DNA of 64,000 nucleotides from Byssochlamys sp. IMV 00236. Taxonomy: Eukaryota > Ascomycota > Eurotiomycetes > Eurotiales > Thermoascaceae. Within the stretch, counting starts at the first letter, position 1, and each line of letters starts with the position of its first letter. Shown here one piece after another: positions 21,501 through 35,767 of this stretch. Made by a program: the position numbers and the translations under genes. The notes beneath the pieces were generated by a model that did no database searches, had not been told where the DNA came from, and saw only the letters and a list, made by a program, of their open reading frames with translations. Where the stretch lies: assembly GCA_001931875.2 (NCBI GenBank), contig MSJH02000818.1, positions 1 through 64,000 of the forward strand, given 5' to 3'.

Positions 21501-24500
21501 CCGCGCACATGATTGGACCGGCTTGATAACTGTTGGGAAATATCTGAGTGCAGGGGGATGTAACAGTCAAAATTGTCGAGATTATTGTCGAGACCCTAGG
21601 ATCCAACCACAGGAGCTCCGAGTCTCCATGCGCGGCTATCGTGGAAAATAGCCCATCAGGTCAATGTTCAGTCTGCTTGGCAAGCCATTGCCGTTGGCGG
21701 CGTGCTTGACCCCCTTGGATCGTGCAGGAGGCGCTGAACCCTTAAGGTGATGAGAGCCAACTATGTTGCACACCAGGCTGCCTTTGCGGGGTATGAAAAT
21801 GCACAGATCGTGCGACCTTTTGAGTGTAAAGGGGCGAAACCTGGCGGCGCCTGTCTCCACCTGGAGATGTGGACTCGTGGATAGACTAAATGATCACTGT
21901 AACAGATTCTCCCTGCATGATCCATATGAGAACCGTGACGGTTTCTCAGAAATTCACAAGATACTGTGAGATTGCTGTCGACTGTGCAACAGTCATACAT
22001 GCGTCTTCAGTCTGCCGGTCCGGCCGGAACGAATTTTCTGGGGTTGAGGGGCCCCGGATCCGGTGAGCAGGATTTCCCGTCCAGGTATTCGAAAATCGAG
22101 ACCGCGTTTTGTGAACTCTCCTATGCGACAGACAGAAATTCCATATCCCGTGGGGAGAGTAGCGTGTGTCTGGGGAATCTCATTCGGTGGAGGCGTCCTG
22201 CGAGAGAGAGAAAGATGGAGGGGTTGCCCACGGGAGGTGTCGCCTACTTCACCCAATCACTGCCGCAGTTCTGTTCCAGAGCTCCCGTTGGACCCTGGAA
22301 GCTTGTACTCCCTGCTGCAGCTCTGCTTTGGACCGCGAAGCTATGTCCCGTGGCAGAGCATTCACCGCTCTTGCTGATAAGGCGCACACAGGAGAGTATT
22401 CCTTCAAGGCGGGGAAGCGATGCGACAGACCGGGGTGGAAAGTTAAATTGCACACAACATTGAACAGAATCCAAGTCCAGAATCCTTCTTCACCGGAGCT
22501 CGAATTGAGACATCTGTTGTAGTTTTGTATATAGAGCGCTCCGTCCACTGTTGTATGGCTACGGCGTTGGTGCCGCACAGACACTATTACCGAAAAGGGT
22601 AAGTGTCACCATGATCCTTGGCGGACACGGCTAAGCATATATTCTTAGTACTTCAAAGATGGGTCCATAAGGGCACGGTGCGCAGAAACTATATCGAAAT
22701 GTACTTGTTAATTTGCCAGGAGGAAGTGAACAGAGCGCCAGTATGGTTTGATAAGACACGAACCGTCTCCAGTTATAGCAATGCTGGTGTACTGTACTAA
22801 AACCGTACTGCTAGTTACCCCGTGGGCAACATACGGAGTACAGCAAGACTTCTCCACACCCCCAGGGAACCGGTGGAGTCGGCACTAGCGCCCGGAGGAA
22901 TAGCCCGCGCCGTCTACTGGTCGGACTGAAGCTATCCGTCCCGCAGTGAAGGTTTTTTTTCTCTCTTTTCTTTCTCTGTTCTTTCTTGTAATTCTACACA
23001 AAAGCATAATTAATAATACTAGGCAGGCCCTGATGAGCCTCAACTGTCAGCTCACGCTAGGTAAAAGGTACCGGATATCTGTTGCGGTCGAGACCGCAGG
23101 CACCAGCGTCGTCAATGCTCCTTGCACGGGCTGTGATTTACCATATTTCGCCATCTTACCTAACGCTTTCTCTATCGTCAGTGCCTCAATCAGGTGGCAA
23201 CGATCCGGCCTCGCAGCACAAGGGCTTTGCACGGTGACGCGAGGCAGAGGGATCAATGCACGTCAGCCGATGGTCGCTGCAAATTTGCTTTCATATCGCC
23301 TGTCTAGTTTATGCCTTGCTGTTACATCCGTTGTCCGTCCGGTTTTGGCGACTCTGATCAAGAGACAGTCTGATGCTGATGCTGATCTGATCTGATCGGA
23401 TCGGGAGACGAAAGGCAAATATCTGAAATGAAATTATCTCAAATATCACATCTGATACTCGAGGGGGCCGGTCGAGTTCACCGAGAACGTCCGGAGAGCT
23501 GCCATCATGCCGTCCCGGAGCATTCTGTGTGGACGGGTTGACATTAGTTCGCCGGTCGAGGGCTGCAAGCCACGCGCCACCGCGCCAAAAGGCTGCAAGA
23601 TCCACTCTCAACTCATGGCATGAGAAGCTGCTTCAGCAGTTTGATAAGCCCTTCCTGACGTCATGCACCTGGTGCCATGGCGCGTAGAGTATTACTATGG
23701 TAGAATTTATCAGGATATTCTCGGCCAGTCGAATGAGACTGGCGATAGGAGATGTATCTATCTATCTCTCAAGGCATCTGTTTGACCAAGAGGTCTCCCG
23801 AAGCATCCGTACCTAGTCCAAGTGTCATCTCACGTCAAAGTTGGAACCAGTCGATCTGGTCCTGAGTCGAAGCATGCACTCAGCCCATGATGGCGCAAGA
23901 GGTCATAACATAACCGTGCTGTGCTCAAACGTACTAGTTAGCGGTCGCATCTGGGCGGCAGGCGCTGGGACCAGAATTCTCGCCTTGGAAATAGGATCCG
24001 TGCTAGTAAGCGCCGGCAGCAGGGCAATGGCAGTGATGAATTATATGGTATATGGCGAGACTGAATAAGGAGAGTTTCAGCAGGGTTCTTTGGCTTGGTG
24101 CAATGGTGCAATGGTCTCTGGTATATGGTATCTCGAAAGTCAGAAAAACGAACTATGAATGGAGAGCAACTCCACTAACCTTTGGTATATCACGATTCAC
24201 AACCAGGGTCCTTGAGGAGTAAGTTTGTGTTTCATGGGAAGACTCTACCGTAGGCGAGAACGCGGTGGAGTCGATGATGGATGGTGGTTGGGGTGTGGCA
24301 AATTCAACGGGCGCAACTCTACCAGGACGATCCGTTCATTCATTGGCGGATATGCAATACCATATACCACCACCATTATTATCCCTGGCGATATCGCGCT
24401 TGGCAATACTTTTTCATCATGGTTTGAGCTTTCCTGTTTCAGCCAATTTTGCCAGGCTCGATCTTTTTCTTGCCTTCTTGCTGGGAGCTGAATTTTTTTT

Positions 24501-26526
24501 TTTTTTTTTTTTTTCTGTTGCGGTCGCGTAAAATAAAGTATTACTGCAAACCGCTGTCTGGGGAGACGGAAGTCCGGATCGGGGTAGACCACCTCGTATC
24601 CCGTCTCGGAAACCCGTCAATATTTCATGTCCTCTACTCCTACGGCACGCTTCCAGGAACAACTGTGCTCGAACGTCATGGAGTTGGATTATAGATAAGA
24701 ACTAGGGTGCAATCGTCCATGGTCAGAGACTAAAACAGGGAACCATCCGGCGGGAACGAAGGGACAAAAGTTGGAAGAGGGTTAAGTGAAATACTAGTAT
24801 TATCTGCCGGGCAGAGTGGGTTTTGGGGGGGCGAGGATAGCGCCGTTTCCCGGAGCACCGCCTCTCTCGTGCTAGGCATTATTTCCGGACACATCGGAAG
24901 ACGGTGCAACCGCACTGAGACGACAGGTTTTCTTCTATCTATCTGTCTTGTTCGATGACCTTATCCTACAGAGGGGAAAAGAAAAGAATCAGAATGCTCC
25001 TGAGACCAGCAGGAGGCGGAGAGGCAGAGGGAAGGGGGATGAGCCTGGGAGATGGAGATAGATACATAGAGGATATCACAGTGCCAGTACCATAGTCTAC
25101 CAGTACCATACTTGCTCTATCTATGGTCGTGTATCGTCCCTCGTCCATCCTCCTGGACCACTGCTGTGCTGCTCTAGAGCACGGTTAACCAGACCCCGAG
25201 GAGACGGTTCTTACTTATCAGACTTTTTCTCGAGTGGGGAGAACGTACCATAACGTATTCTGGTACGGCAGAAAATCCCCCGCCCATCGAGCGTGCAGCA
25301 TCAATAATAATAATGAAAAAAACACACAAAGTACTGTCCGAACGCGCTCAGGCGGCAAAAGCGCCCATGTTCCCACCCGGCGGAACGCACGGTCTGGTGT
25401 GGCCGATCGGAGCCTCCTAGACCGTTCGATCGAGTCGATTGCCCTCCGCTCTGGCCTGTTCGTTATCGCATCTCGACCGCAGCCACTAAGTAAGTAATAA
25501 TAATAAGTTACCATACCATACTTACTACTACTACTGCTCCCCCCACTCAATCCATGGTGTCCGCCCATCAGCCCACTGGCCGGCCCCGGTAAACTCGCTC
25601 GGGCTCACTGACTGGCTGCCCGTATATCACTACTGCGACTTCTTACTTCCTACTTCTTACTTCCTCGCCTCTCACTGTCCTCTCCTCTCCTCTCCTCCTC
25701 CCCCTCGTCGTCCCCGTGCCATCCTGACAGGGCCATTAAATTACTCCTCCTGTTTCTTCTTCTTCTTCTTTTATCTGCATCATCCATCGATTGCATTTTG
25801 TCCTCTGTTTCGTTCGTTTTGCATTGGGTCTGGTCAACAATCTCTAGATGTCCGGTCGTCGTCTGCCAGAGGTAATTGGACTTCCTCGTTCTTGCCCTCC
25901 CGTATAACATCACAGTTTTGCCTCCGTAGATTTCCTCCCTCCAGCCCATGCGTGATTGCGTTCCTATACCATGATTACCTGCAATGGACTCAAAAAAATA
26001 TTGGAGTTGGTTGTCAAGCTTGATTGATCCTCTGACCTGAATTCGTTCACTTTTCCTCTCATGTCGCTATGCTTGGGCTATCCCGTATGGTCTACTATCA
26101 ATGGAGGAGGATGCCTGTCCATGATGTTATAATGTTACCCTCCTTGCCACCGTCCTCGACCAGGACACCCCCCCCCCCCCCAGTACATGATGTCTGTTTA
26201 CTCTCAAGTATCCGGGAGCATCCAATCCTGTCGATTGTGTTCGGTCTCTGTCTGCTATTTCACCATTCACTTCCCGCTCTACGACGTGATCACCGGATAA
26301 TGCCTCACCATCATTATTATTACTGTTCTGTTATTGTCGCGCTTTTGTGGTGACTCCTCACTGACAAGGAATCCCTCACAGCTCCGTACCCGTCTTTCCT
26401 TGCACCGTGGATCGTAGACAGACTACTTAGGTGGATCTCGCTCTGAATCGTCACTTGCCTGTGCGAGGATAATTCTTGAGCGTACTGTCAATCCCGTGTC
26501 CGTGAGTGTCAATACAAGCCGGCCGG
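15541..26526. other. Long interval without recognisable genes (~11 kb)
   Basis: No frame over about 165 codons occurs, and none of the shorter frames on either strand shows a recognisable motif, signal peptide or convincing splice chain. The interval is compositionally mixed: an AT-rich decayed tract near 16.68-17.30 kb, average-composition DNA from 18.5 to 24.5 kb, and CT-rich sequence with homopolymers (T22 at 24493-24514, C14 at about 26168-26181) near the Gac1-like gene. The last 1-2 kb probably contain the promoter and leader of that gene. Non-coding RNA genes cannot be excluded. Confidence 0.6.
16680..17300. repeat. AT-rich, TA-rich tract, possible decayed transposon
   Basis: Composition shifts sharply to A/T with many TATA, TAGTA and AATAA words and stop codons in every frame. 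This fits the decay that repeat-induced point mutation leaves in old transposons. A plus-strand stretch at about 16850-16960 reads like a Lys/Glu-rich coiled segment broken by stops, as found near the C-terminus of pogo-type transposases, but the match is too weak to name. Confidence 0.4.
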
Positions 26527-28780
26527 ATGCCCTACACTGCGCCTTCGCAGTCGTCGCCCCTCGCGGATGGACTTCAGAACTCAACTACAGCGCTCCAGCC
26601 GGCTGCCCAGCCATCTGAACCGGTCAATGCCGTCCCTGGGCGGCCTCGCCTCCCCTTTTCCTATTCCTCCACAACCTATGTCCGCAGACACCGCAGAAGT
26701 CCATCTGTGAGCAAGGCTGTCATCCTTCCGGCGGTGGAGGCCTCCTCACTTGAGGTTTCTCGGATCCACGATGTCGACCCCCGGTCGAGCGTACGGCAGT
26801 CCCCTCCGCCACTGACTGATGCCACCATTCCCCCAGGCGCCGTTATATCTCCCCCGGAGTCGGTAGCTAACTCCAGTGATGATGAGGAGGGGGAGCGAAG
26901 GAAGAAGACGACGACGATGATGAAGCCCTCGTTGGATGGGCTGGAGGAAGCGATTAAGTCGATCCAGAAGGAGCGGGAGATATCCCCCGCGGACTCGACT
27001 AGAATTGAGCAAAATGGCGACTCGTCCGGCGACGTATCTCCATCGACAGCCACCCCACCACAGATCCCATTGCGTGCGCCGCTGTCTAGAGAAGCGAAGA
27101 AGATTTCACACTCCCGCTCCTCTACAGAGACTTCTATTGTGGTACCTGGACTCCCTCTTTCCTCCTCTGATGATAGCGACCAAGAAAATGAATTGCAGGG
27201 GGCACCTCCCATGGTGCGGAAGAAGTCTGGTGAACTGGTTCGACCGGCTCTCCGCCCTGCTTCAGCCAAGAGACGGCCATCTAGCATGCCGGGAACCCCC
27301 ACCTTCGCCAAAGCGGTGCACTTTGATGCTCAGCTCGAGCATATCCGTCACTTCCTACAGCTGGACAGGCCGCTCGCTGTGAGCGCAGAGACTTCCCCGA
27401 CTGAAGACTACGAGGATGACGCCGAATATCCTTTCGGCAGCGGTCCAAGAGGACCAGAGTTCGAGTGGGAACTGCGGCTACCAAATTTCCCCCGGGATCC
27501 ATCTGCGAGACTGCACCAAGTGGTTCGCCTGGAACGCCTCTTCATGTCGTCTGACAACAAAAACCTGGTCGGAGTCGTCGCTGTCGCCAATCTTGCCTTT
27601 CAGAAGCTCGTGGTAGCTCGCTTCACATTGGATTATTGGAGGACCATTTCCGAGGTCACGGCGGAATACAATCACGATGTCCGTAGGAAACAGGCTCATG
27701 ATGGATATGATAGGTTCAACTTCAGCATCAAGCTGGCTGACCAGGCAAACCTCGAATCCAAGACGATGTTCATTTGTGTCCGGTACAACATCCAGGGACA
27801 GGAGTACTGGGACAATAATTCTAACCTGAACTATCAAGTCGACTTCATCAAGAAGCCAAAGGCCGGGATAGAGAAGCACAGCGTCCCAGGTGTGGGACCT
27901 CGCCATGCCCTGCCGCGAAGCAGAAATCCATCGGCGCCCAGTGTCCCCAGGCCGCGCTCGATGCCACCCTATTTTGGTGACCTTGTTTCAGCAATGGACA
28001 ACTATGATCCTTTTCGACGACCTGACACCACCGCGAAACGTACGGATTCCTCTCTGCGGTTGTCTAGCAGCCCGCCGCGAGACTTGATCTCCGACCCACC
28101 ACCCCCACGCAAGAGCAGCTCGTCCCGCCAGGCTTTCGGCAACCGATATGATTTTGGAGTGTCCCTCTCTGCGGCGATGCAGAGGAAGGACACTGCTCAG
28201 GACCGAACAGTGTTGTCGGCCAGAGCCAGGCTCGATTCTGCAAGCAGGCAGAATGAGCGCGCGAAGGAGGAGAGCGGGCCACTGACAGGCAAGGCCACAC
28301 CTCCTCCTGGCCTGGCTAGTAATTCAGCTCATTCTGAGTTCTTGAAGCCCTCCTCTATTGTCTCTAGCAAACCGCATCACGAGTCGACCACCTACAGAGA
28401 GCTGGTCGACAAGTACTGCTTTGTAAGCTCTCAATGATCGCCTTAACACCTTGCGGCTCTTCACTAACCAGTCCCAGTATGGTTCGCCCAAGAGTCCCTT
28501 TTCCAGCTCGAAACGAACTGAAACTCCTAGCTGGGAGTTCGCCGCCGACGGTGCTTCCGGCGGATCCACTGCTTCCTCGTCTTCTTCTCTTCGGCCATCT
28601 GGATATGGCGAGAAATCTGATTCTACAGTTGCGAGTAGTTCTACTCCTCGCTCGCAATCTCCTTCTGCGGCTCGTTCGAGTTCACATGCATCAACGCCGC
28701 TTAAATTTGGCTTTCCCTACCAATCGCTACAAACCAACATATTTTCCGAGTCCAGCGCCCCGACTGCCATTCACGGATAA
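26527..28780 (+). CDS. Glycogen-targeting PP1 regulatory subunit, CBM21 domain (Gac1/Pig1-like)
   Basis: Two exons: 26527-28422 and 28478-28780, with a 55-nt intron (GTAAGC donor, CACTAAC branch, CCAG acceptor; phase 0) joining DKYCF to YGSPKSPF; about 732 residues. The start is the ATG at 26527 (MPYTAPSQSSPLADG); the frame is open slightly further but without ATG. A PP1-docking RVxF-like motif (KAVHF) lies near residue 262. The CBM21 glycogen-binding domain spans about 310-450 (FEWELRLPNFPRDP, VRLERLFMSSDNKNLVG, VAVANLAFQKLVVARFTLDYW, YDRFNFSIKLAD, CVRYNIQGQEYWDNN). The rest is Ser/Pro-rich. Family members bring protein phosphatase 1 to glycogen and so activate glycogen synthase. The 3' end could contain a further small intron. 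Confidence 0.9.
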
Positions 28781-30213
28781 CTTGGCTTGCTCGACGTCCA
28801 TCCCGAGCTCCAGTTCAATTATCTGTGGCGTTGTGGCGTCACGACCCGGTTCTACTCAGAGCTATCCTACAACGACAGCGATTTGGCGTAAGGCTCGCAA
28901 GTATGACGCGTTGATTCATTTCCGCTCCTGCTTGCACCGTCTATGCCACTATCACTGCCATATCCGCGATCCAAGATATTGTTATAACCGGGGTATTTCT
29001 GAAAACTTCTAAGCCTGAGATCGCGGGCCGTTCCAGACCTGTATCAAAGGACTCCGAACGCCGGTCTGGCTTTTCATCAGTATCGCATTTTATTACATCA
29101 AACCACCGTTCGAGGCTGTTCATGCAGGAATTCTTCATTAATAACTTAACATCATTAGTCTTCTCTCGCCTGGCGACCAACTTTATGCACTACTGTTTCG
29201 CATGCATTACGACGCTATGAATATGTTTTGTCTTCTTTGATTTAGTCGTCATGTTCGTTTAGTTTTTGATTCGAAAAAAAGGTCGTACTTGCGAGTTGTG
29301 TCTCTCCGCTCTGCGTTGTTCTTATCCCATACGCATGCATAATTGGGTGGCGTTCAGCTGTTTGATCATGGTGTTAGCTTGATTTCTTCGTGGAGAGACT
29401 TGTATGTGGATGGGAGTATCCGCAAACGAATTACATGGCAAATGAAAGTCATCTTGAATGGCAATATATACAAAAATGATCTGAATATTTCTTGTAGATT
29501 TGTAGATACACTAAGTCGACAAGTTGGCTTGTGAGTGTATGCTCTCCATGCTTTGCTGGTTTGAGTGTAGATCGAAGCAGCTGCGGGGATGGTCATGGAT
29601 GGAGGCGGCTACAACATATAGAAGACAGATGTGTGGATCGTCGCTATATGATATGGACAGAGAGATAAGAGCCAATAATCCAAAAATAGGTCCAGTCTGT
29701 ACAGAATGCCTAGAACAATGTAATAAGAACTAACTAGTTATCAAATGCACTTATCTTATCGCCAGCGATAACTAACAAGGAGGAGGGATGCCAAGACGCT
29801 AGAGCGACGGGAACCACGCGACTATATACTCCCGAGAAAACGCCCTGCTAGTCGCGGCGGACGGACACGCGGCGAAACATGCCAAAAAGTCAGCGTCCAA
29901 AGCAGCTCTTCATAACGCCCTTTTTTGCTGCCTGTGCCCCGCCAATCAGCTGGCCCGGATTCTCACCCTTTCCTTTCCTTTCCTGCTCGCCTGCCCGACC
30001 TCGCTTAGTCATTTTCGCTCCCGCCAGCAAAATCACGCGCCCTGCAGACCTATTTAAACCTATCGTCCCTCGTCCTCTTTCCCTCTCTTCTTTCTTTTCC
30101 CCTCCAAATCCGCTTTGGCCGCCAAATCAACGCCAACGCGTCAACGTCATCACGAAATCACGTCGTCTTCATCAACTTTTTATCAACAAAGACTCTGATT
30201 ATCCTCATTCATC
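28781..30213. other. Intergenic between Gac1-like gene and histone H4
   Basis: Holds the 3' region of the Gac1-like gene and the H4 promoter. Frames at 28434-29012, 29343-29534 and 29879-30217 have no motif and are not supported. Confidence 0.6.
29941..30060 (+). promoter_or_regulatory. Histone H4 promoter elements: CCAAT box and TATA-like box
   Basis: GCCAATCAGC at 29941-29950 is a strong CCAAT-box match, bound by the Hap/CBF complex in fungi and common in histone promoters. CTATTTAAACC at about 30050-30060 is a TATA-like element about 155 bp before the H4 ATG. A CT-rich leader follows. Confidence 0.55.
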
Positions 30214-30824
<611 letters not shown>

Positions 30825-31701
30825 GCGAGTCCTCGCCTGGAGCGTTGCACTTCGCGCCTGGTCTTGGTCTTCTTTCGACTCTTCGCAAAGGGTTCTTGGC
30901 TATGGTGTTCGCTGCTATCTGTCTGCTTTCTTCAATTACTGGGAATGATGGTTACCTGACGCGTCATGGGTGATGCTCTATCTGCTGTTTTTCCGGTTGA
31001 CTTAATTTCTACGGCTACGGGGTTTCGGACGGTTATCGGATACGGGTTGGCTGGGTCGGTCACTATTAATTAGCTGGGATGGATGAAGTGGTGGATTCCA
31101 CTGCTGTTCGGTTTGAGGTCATTCCTCCTGCATCCATCCATGTAGCGAATACAATCCAGCTTGATTCTTGAATTCACAGTTTGTCGGACTGCATCATTGA
31201 GTAGATAGATGGGTTGTAGCGTAGACGTACGTTAATAGTCACGAAATGATTCTCGCGAAGACTGGTATACCACATACCATAACGGCAGAAATTTCATGAA
31301 ATCTCATGATAATCGACATGATCAATCCGTCCATAACAACTCCGGATTCTGTTTGTGCACGGACCAAGTATCCATGACGTGATGCACCAACTCCGCCTTT
31401 CCCTGGCCGATCGAATGTTCGAAGGGTTTATTACCGTTGTCAATCCGCAAAGAAAGAGGCCATCTACTTATCATCTTGATATCCAGTTCTTATTACCTAT
31501 CTCAATATAATCGAACAAGTTCTGATGCCAGCCCTGCCTGATGGATCATTGACGCGTTGATTTGGCCTTATCGATATTGGCTATCTTATCTACACCCGCT
31601 CTTCGATCATCTGGGAGCTATACGGGAGCTATCTGATACTTATTGTGCTGATGAGGAAAGAAGAATCGACCGGTCGGAGATATATGAGATAAGTGCGCAC
31701 A
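30825..31701. other. Intergenic between H4 and the carrier gene
   Basis: Contains the H4 3' untranslated region and the carrier promoter. Nothing else seen. Confidence 0.55.
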
Positions 31702-33192
31702 ATGGACGACGACGACAACAGGGTGTTGGAAATCCGCATCGTGCGGCTGCCAAGTTGGGTATGTTTTTCATCCCCTTCTAGATGGTCCCTTGCACCAGAA
31801 CAGAAGAAGGTGATTAATTCGTTCATTCTATAGGATTCCTTCCAAGTATATTATGAATACGAGTCCTCTGGTCCCGAGCCCAGCGATGAGGACTTGAAAT
31901 CAACAGCCCTGCTGGGACCAGCTCTCCCGGCCCTGGGACACGCTCTGGCTGGCGCTGCTGGAGCGGCCGTCTCGAACCTCGCAACATACCCTCTAAATCT
32001 GATCGTGGCGAGGATGCAAGCGCAGAGACTCGCGTTGAAAAAGAAAGAAAATCAAGCTGAAGGAAGCGAGGGTGGGGAGAAAAAGGATGAGCGATATACC
32101 AGCATCCTGGATGCAGCGCGCAAGATCTACGCCAAAGAGGGAATCCGTGGGTTTTACACGGGAGTGGGACAGGATACTGGAAAGACTGTCGCGGATATGT
32201 TCTTATTCTTCCTCGCGTATACCTTTTTGCGGCAGCGCAGGATGAATTCCAGGGCGACGCCAGGGAACTCGAGGAAGCCGGCCGTCCTTCCTATCGTGGA
32301 TGAGTTGACGGTTGGTATTCTGGCTGGTGGGTTTTCGAAGCTGCTTACGACCCCGCTCAGCAATATTGTTACGAGGAAGCAGACTGCAGCGGTGCTGGAC
32401 GAGTCTGGGTCTGCGTCTACGAAGGACATTGTCGCTAAGATTCGTGCCGAGAAGGGCTTGAAGGGCTTCTGGGCAGGGTATCCTGCTGCGTTGATCCTGA
32501 CTCTTAACCCGTCAATTACTCTGTTCCTCAATGAGATCCTGAAGTATCTGCTGCTGCCGCGGTCAAAGAGGAATAACCCCCCTCCAGCGGTGGTGTTCTT
32601 GCTTGCCGCCATCAGCAAGGTGATTGCGTCGATGATCACCTATCCCATCTCCCTGGCCAAGACGAGGGACCAGGTCAGCGGCGCGAATGCAGAGGACGGC
32701 CCGTCGAAGTCATACCGCTTCGTGCCCAGGGTTCTCACCACTGTCAGCGCCATTGCTCGCACAGAGGGACCCGGAGCGCTCTACGACGGCCTCTCGGGAG
32801 AAGTTCTAAAAGGATTCTTCTCCCACGGCATTACCATGCTGACCAAAGACGCTGTGCACTCGCTAATTGTCAAGACCTACTATGCCCTCCTTGTCCTTCT
32901 GCGCCGTTACCCCAGCCCAGACGAACTGCTCGAGCGCGCTCGCGACCGAACTGAAGACCTGTACGAGACAGCCCGCGCGCGTGGCAAAAATATCGCAGGC
33001 AAGGTGAAGGATAGCGCCGAGAACGTCATCGACACAGGAAACAAGGTCGCCGGCAACGTCTCTGTCGATATGACCAGCAATGGAACCCCGGATCCCGACT
33101 CAGAAGAGACGGCGGAACTAGTGCACGACTACGTCGAGGACGAAGCGAAGAACTGGCGCAGTCTGTATCATTGGTTCTGGGGCAAGAAGTGA
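31702..33192 (+). CDS. Peroxisomal membrane mitochondrial-carrier-family protein (PMP47/Ant1-like)
   Basis: Two exons: 31702-31758 (MDDDDNRVLEIRIVRLPSW) and 31834-33192, with a 75-nt GTATGT...ATAG intron, phase 0; 471 residues. The frame from 31834 continues in phase with the downstream body. Three carrier repeats are visible with degenerate P-x-[DE]-x-x-[KR] signatures (TYPLNLIVARMQ, TTPLSNIVTRKQ, TYPISLAKTRDQ) and the following GF..G segments (GFYTGVG, GFWAGYP, ALYDGLSGE). The long hydrophilic C-terminus (from about residue 340) is typical of fungal peroxisomal carriers. The family (SLC25A17/PMP47) exchanges ATP, ADP/AMP or cofactors across the peroxisome membrane for fatty-acid activation; the exact substrate is inferred. 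Confidence 0.88.
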
Positions 33193-35767
33193 ACAGGTTT
33201 CGGTTCAGTTTGGATTAGCGCGCTTTTTTTTTTCTTAGGATATACGTGTATGTGTATGTGTATGTGTGATAATGAGGAATTTGCCGCTGTTTTTTTGATT
33301 CATGGAAAAGCTGTTTTAGCATCGAGTTCTAGTCATGTCAAAGTTATATTGCAATTATCTATATGGTATATTTATTACATGAGTACTAACTAGATAGTCT
33401 TGTGACAAATTCTTTCGCAAGAATGTAAATTTTGGAGCGACCTCGAAAGAGAAAGCATTACAGTATTCTCGAATAAAATAAGGTCATGTCCATCGACAGC
33501 GGAGAGATCAGCGTTCGAGAGCTTGGGGCTCAGACATTTATCAAAGGAAAGGACATGGCGGTGATCTCGCTCTAGAAACTTTCTACGGCCTGGAGGATAT
33601 CTTCGCAGAGCCAAAAGGATCACACTTTCAATCTATAGCCCTCTTTGAGAGCACCGAAAATAGAGAATGTCTAGAAAATAGTTAGACCATCACCAAAATA
33701 AGCATAAACATCCAAGATTCGAACATACTCCATGGTTCGGAAGTCAGATTTGAGATTGTTGCATGATTTGATTTGATTTGAATAACTTGCTAGCTAGCTA
33801 GCGATATTCTCTCCGCGGGCCGCGTCAATCCAGTCTCAACGAGGAGAGAGTCCTGGGGCGGGTTTATGATGCCATGGTTGCTTGCTACTGATTGACAAAC
33901 TGGACACATGCAATATGTCAGAAATTGTTCATTTCCCTGATCCGAAAAGAGCGGAAATTATTCGAACAGCTAGTAATTGATCCAAACATAAGCTTTTTCC
34001 CGTCTGCTCCAGTTCATTTAGACCCTGAGCTCTAGTCTCGACAAGAAACATCGCAGATGGCGCAGTGGTACTTCTTAGTGGCAACTAGGTACTTATCTCT
34101 GTCGTTCTTTGGTTGCTTCTTTCTGTCTCTCATTGTTGATCCTCTGCCGAGCCCGTACTTAGCTTCTCAGTGTGACTAACGCAAAGACTTTTGTTGTAAT
34201 AACTTAGTCGCATTAAGACAATTCTTCTCCCTAATAGCGGCATCGATCTCCTTAAGCTGCTTTATAGTAAGCAAGAGCAGAGTCGCCTTGGAGGATGATT
34301 TCGAGGAGAGGACGTCCTATGGCTGCATAAACCGGGCCATTGCATAATATCGCGAGGCCAAGGGACAAAGATAGCCAAAACTATATATGATTTATATTGA
34401 CGATGCATTGACCAGAAAATGCAGCTGAAAGCTGCTTTAAGGGCGATAACTAAAGCACGCAGAGCAGGGATATTTTTTTAGCCTCAGGAATAGGGAAGGA
34501 TATAAGTAATGCCATCCTTGTGACTTTATGGCCCCAATACATAGCGTTGTGCAATCGCTTGGGAAGTGGTACCCCACGGGCCATATTCTTTAATGGCTTT
34601 CTGCCAGTTGACTAAGAAGGAGCAACTCCTAATTGGTCTACCTAGATCTCCTACTTTTTTTTTTTTTTTTTTCATGTATGCTCGCACACCCCCGTTAATA
34701 GCTGTACCTGATCCGATGTATAGGAAAGGTATGTGTCCAGGGTCTGTCTTCTCGAGGACCAGTACATATACATCTCCTATACATGTTTAGGGACAGTACG
34801 ATCGAGAGACAGAACCCATGTGAAAGGAGAAGTATCAGACTGGATAACATCGAAGAGGCCACGATAGAAGGACAATCTAGCAAGACGGAACAGAACCCGA
34901 GACCTTCCCCTGAGAGGAGAGAATGTGGTGAAACTGCGCGTTGATGTAGACAGGGACATTGATAAAGGAGGACAGAGAAGAAGGGGCCTCGTAAGAAGAG
35001 GAGAATGAGAGATTGGATATGAATATTACTGGCGCTGGGCGCTGGGACAATGTTAGTTCAGGGGCAATATTATACAGTCGCTTATGAGTCCATCGTGTTA
35101 TAAGCCAAAATTGAATCCTAACGCCTGGAATAGAGCCATGGGCTGGCTCCTAGTAAGGGCCCAATTGTCCAGAAGCGTATACGTGTGAGGCTGTGAGCTG
35201 CGCGTACTTCTGAAGTAACGTTCTGTCGATTGAGGTAAAACTCTGCGGCAACTCTCGAACAGCCCTGCGAGCTATGAGAACCCATTTCCCCAATGAACTG
35301 GTCAAATGGGCAGAATGAATCGCATTCTTCGATTGAGGCATTGTCATCGTCTGATTCTAATCAACTGCTCGGCTCCATCGTGGAGTTTCGCCTTCGAAGA
35401 CCGTGCTTAAGGATTGTGGAAAGGAGTTCCCATCTACCAGATATAGAGTCTTCACGAGACATATTGAAAGCGTGGCGATAAATAAATAGTGGACTATCTC
35501 ATGTCAGTCCTTGCGTATGGGTTCGTTCGATCAAGACTTACTATTTGTTTGGTTCTCGTGATTCAGTTAGAGCTTTTTACTCTATATCTGAGTCCAGAGC
35601 CGGTTGCAAGAGGGTGATCCATGACCTGCAATATACTAGGGAGAATGGCGTATGATAAACTAAATTCTGACGGATTATGTTCCATGATCAGTTATGTCAT
35701 CCATTTATTCAAAAATCGAAGCGTCCAAGATCTTGCACAGCAATTACTCAAAGCAACTATATACCCA
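33193..35767. other. Gene-free interval of 2.6 kb, possible decayed sequence
   Basis: Begins with the carrier 3' region, including a short GTATGT microsatellite at about 33246-33268. The rest (33.4-35.7 kb) has only short frames on both strands with stops and a T-run near 34656-34673. Some frames at 34.5-35.0 kb resemble broken coding sequence, but I could not identify a family. Confidence 0.5.

Noticed and set aside
26676..27311. 211-codon minus-strand open frame
   Set aside because: Antisense to the Gac1-like coding exon; Ser/Gly-rich composition mirrors the opposite strand.
34054..34100. tRNA-like A box (TGGCGCAGTGG)
   Set aside because: No matching B box or foldable cloverleaf follows within 100 bases.
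34380..35000. Possible retrotransposon coding remnant
   Set aside because: Frames read somewhat like broken protein, but no reverse transcriptase, integrase or gag motif could be identified.
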